Source: an uncultured Bacillota bacterium
GTDB taxonomy: Bacteria > Bacillota > Clostridia > Christensenellales > QAND01
NCBI GenBank assembly: GCA_905208455.1
Contig: CAJLPK010000039.1
Span: 1-14,558, forward strand
Direction of reading: 5' to 3'
DNA length: 14,558 nt
This document shows positions 14,342-14,558 of this stretch, piece after piece. Both the position numbers and the translations under genes were made by a program. The notes under the pieces are model-generated. The model was not told the DNA's origin, did no database searches, and saw only the letters and a program-made list of their open reading frames with translations. How positions within the stretch are numbered: position 1 is the first letter of the stretch; every line of letters begins with the position of its first letter.

Positions 14342-14558
14342 TTACCCCTGAAAGCTGGTTTTAAGCTGGTCTGCCTTTTCCTTGGCCTGCGTAATATCCT
14401 CTTGCTTTGCTTGCTTGACAGGATACCATCCCTGCTTATGCATAAAGTCAAAAATGGCGTATTGATCTTCCGCGGCTTCTACAAAAAGGTCCTGCAGCAT
14501 GGTGCGGAGATTTGGGCAGGTCGTTTCTGCAATCAGGGTAGAGTAAGCGCTCATTCTC
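14342..14558 (-). CDS. CotF-like spore coat protein (5' end beyond window)
   Basis: The final 71 or so residues of a spore coat protein of the CotF family, small mostly helical proteins (ferritin-like fold) of the spore coat. Recognisable parts are T-C-P-N-L-R-T-M-L, A-A-E-D-Q-Y-A-I-F-D-F-M-H-K-Q-G-W-Y-P-V and a lysine-rich helical tail. The Met codon at 14554 could be read as a start. However, family members carry a further N-terminal helix before the S-A-Y-S-T-L-I-A-E-T segment, and the frame stays open to the edge, so I treat the gene as truncated at the right border. It marks the organism as an endospore former. Confidence 0.82.
   Translation of the reverse strand, partial: RMSAYSTLIAETTCPNLRTMLQDLFVEAAEDQYAIFDFMHKQGWYPVKQAKQEDITQAKEKADQLKTSFQG

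Noticed and set aside
13990..14451. 153-codon minus-strand frame spanning three genes at the right end
   Set aside because: It crosses the divergent promoters, the small cysteine-rich gene and a terminator, and overlaps the coat gene in another frame; no motif.

Overview
The window looks like chromosomal DNA of a spore-forming, low-to-mid GC member of the Bacillota, most likely a clostridial lineage. The grounds are a spore-coat CotF-like gene, two GerMN-domain lipoproteins, a DacF-type carboxypeptidase, a PerR-type Fur repressor and a pyruvate kinase with the extra C-terminal PEP-utiliser domain. Purine-rich Shine-Dalgarno sites and short A/T-flanked hairpin terminators fit as well. I see no phage, insertion sequence, CRISPR array, tRNA or rRNA. 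Coding density is high and no stretch over 200 bases lacks a gene or its control sites. Genus cannot be fixed from the sequence alone.

Layout. (1) 1-1140, minus: a D-Ala-D-Ala carboxypeptidase (DacF type), cut by the left edge, with a good promoter lying so close to its ATG that the mRNA may be leaderless. (2) 1205-8471, plus: a membrane-anchored SLBB/ComEA-N-like protein. It is followed by a two-component system (OmpR-type regulator and HAMP histidine kinase), two GerMN lipoproteins, pyrimidine-nucleoside phosphorylase and a PfkB-family sugar kinase. From the regulator onward these may form one transcription unit, closed by a bidirectional terminator at 8471-8495. (3) 8517-8918, minus: PerR-like repressor, starting with TTG. 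(4) 9113-13102, plus: pyruvate kinase, a hairpin, GalU, and an MTA/SAH-deaminase-like amidohydrolase overlapping galU by four bases. (5) 13145-14026, minus: membrane-anchored peptidoglycan-binding-domain protein. (6) 14135-14314, plus: a 59-residue cysteine-rich zinc-ribbon-like protein. (7) 14342 to the right edge, minus: CotF-like spore coat protein, 5' end missing.

How the genes may work together. The left half is about the cell envelope: a cell-wall carboxypeptidase, then a sensor kinase/regulator pair followed by two surface lipoproteins with GerMN domains. The order regulator-kinase-GerMN lipoprotein parallels the actinobacterial mtrA-mtrB-lpqB operon, which is the most interesting system-level observation here. 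The middle is nucleoside and central carbon metabolism: nucleoside phosphorolysis plus a sugar kinase, pyruvate kinase, UDP-glucose synthesis and adenosine-derivative deamination, with a peroxide-type repressor between. The right end is again surface and spore related.
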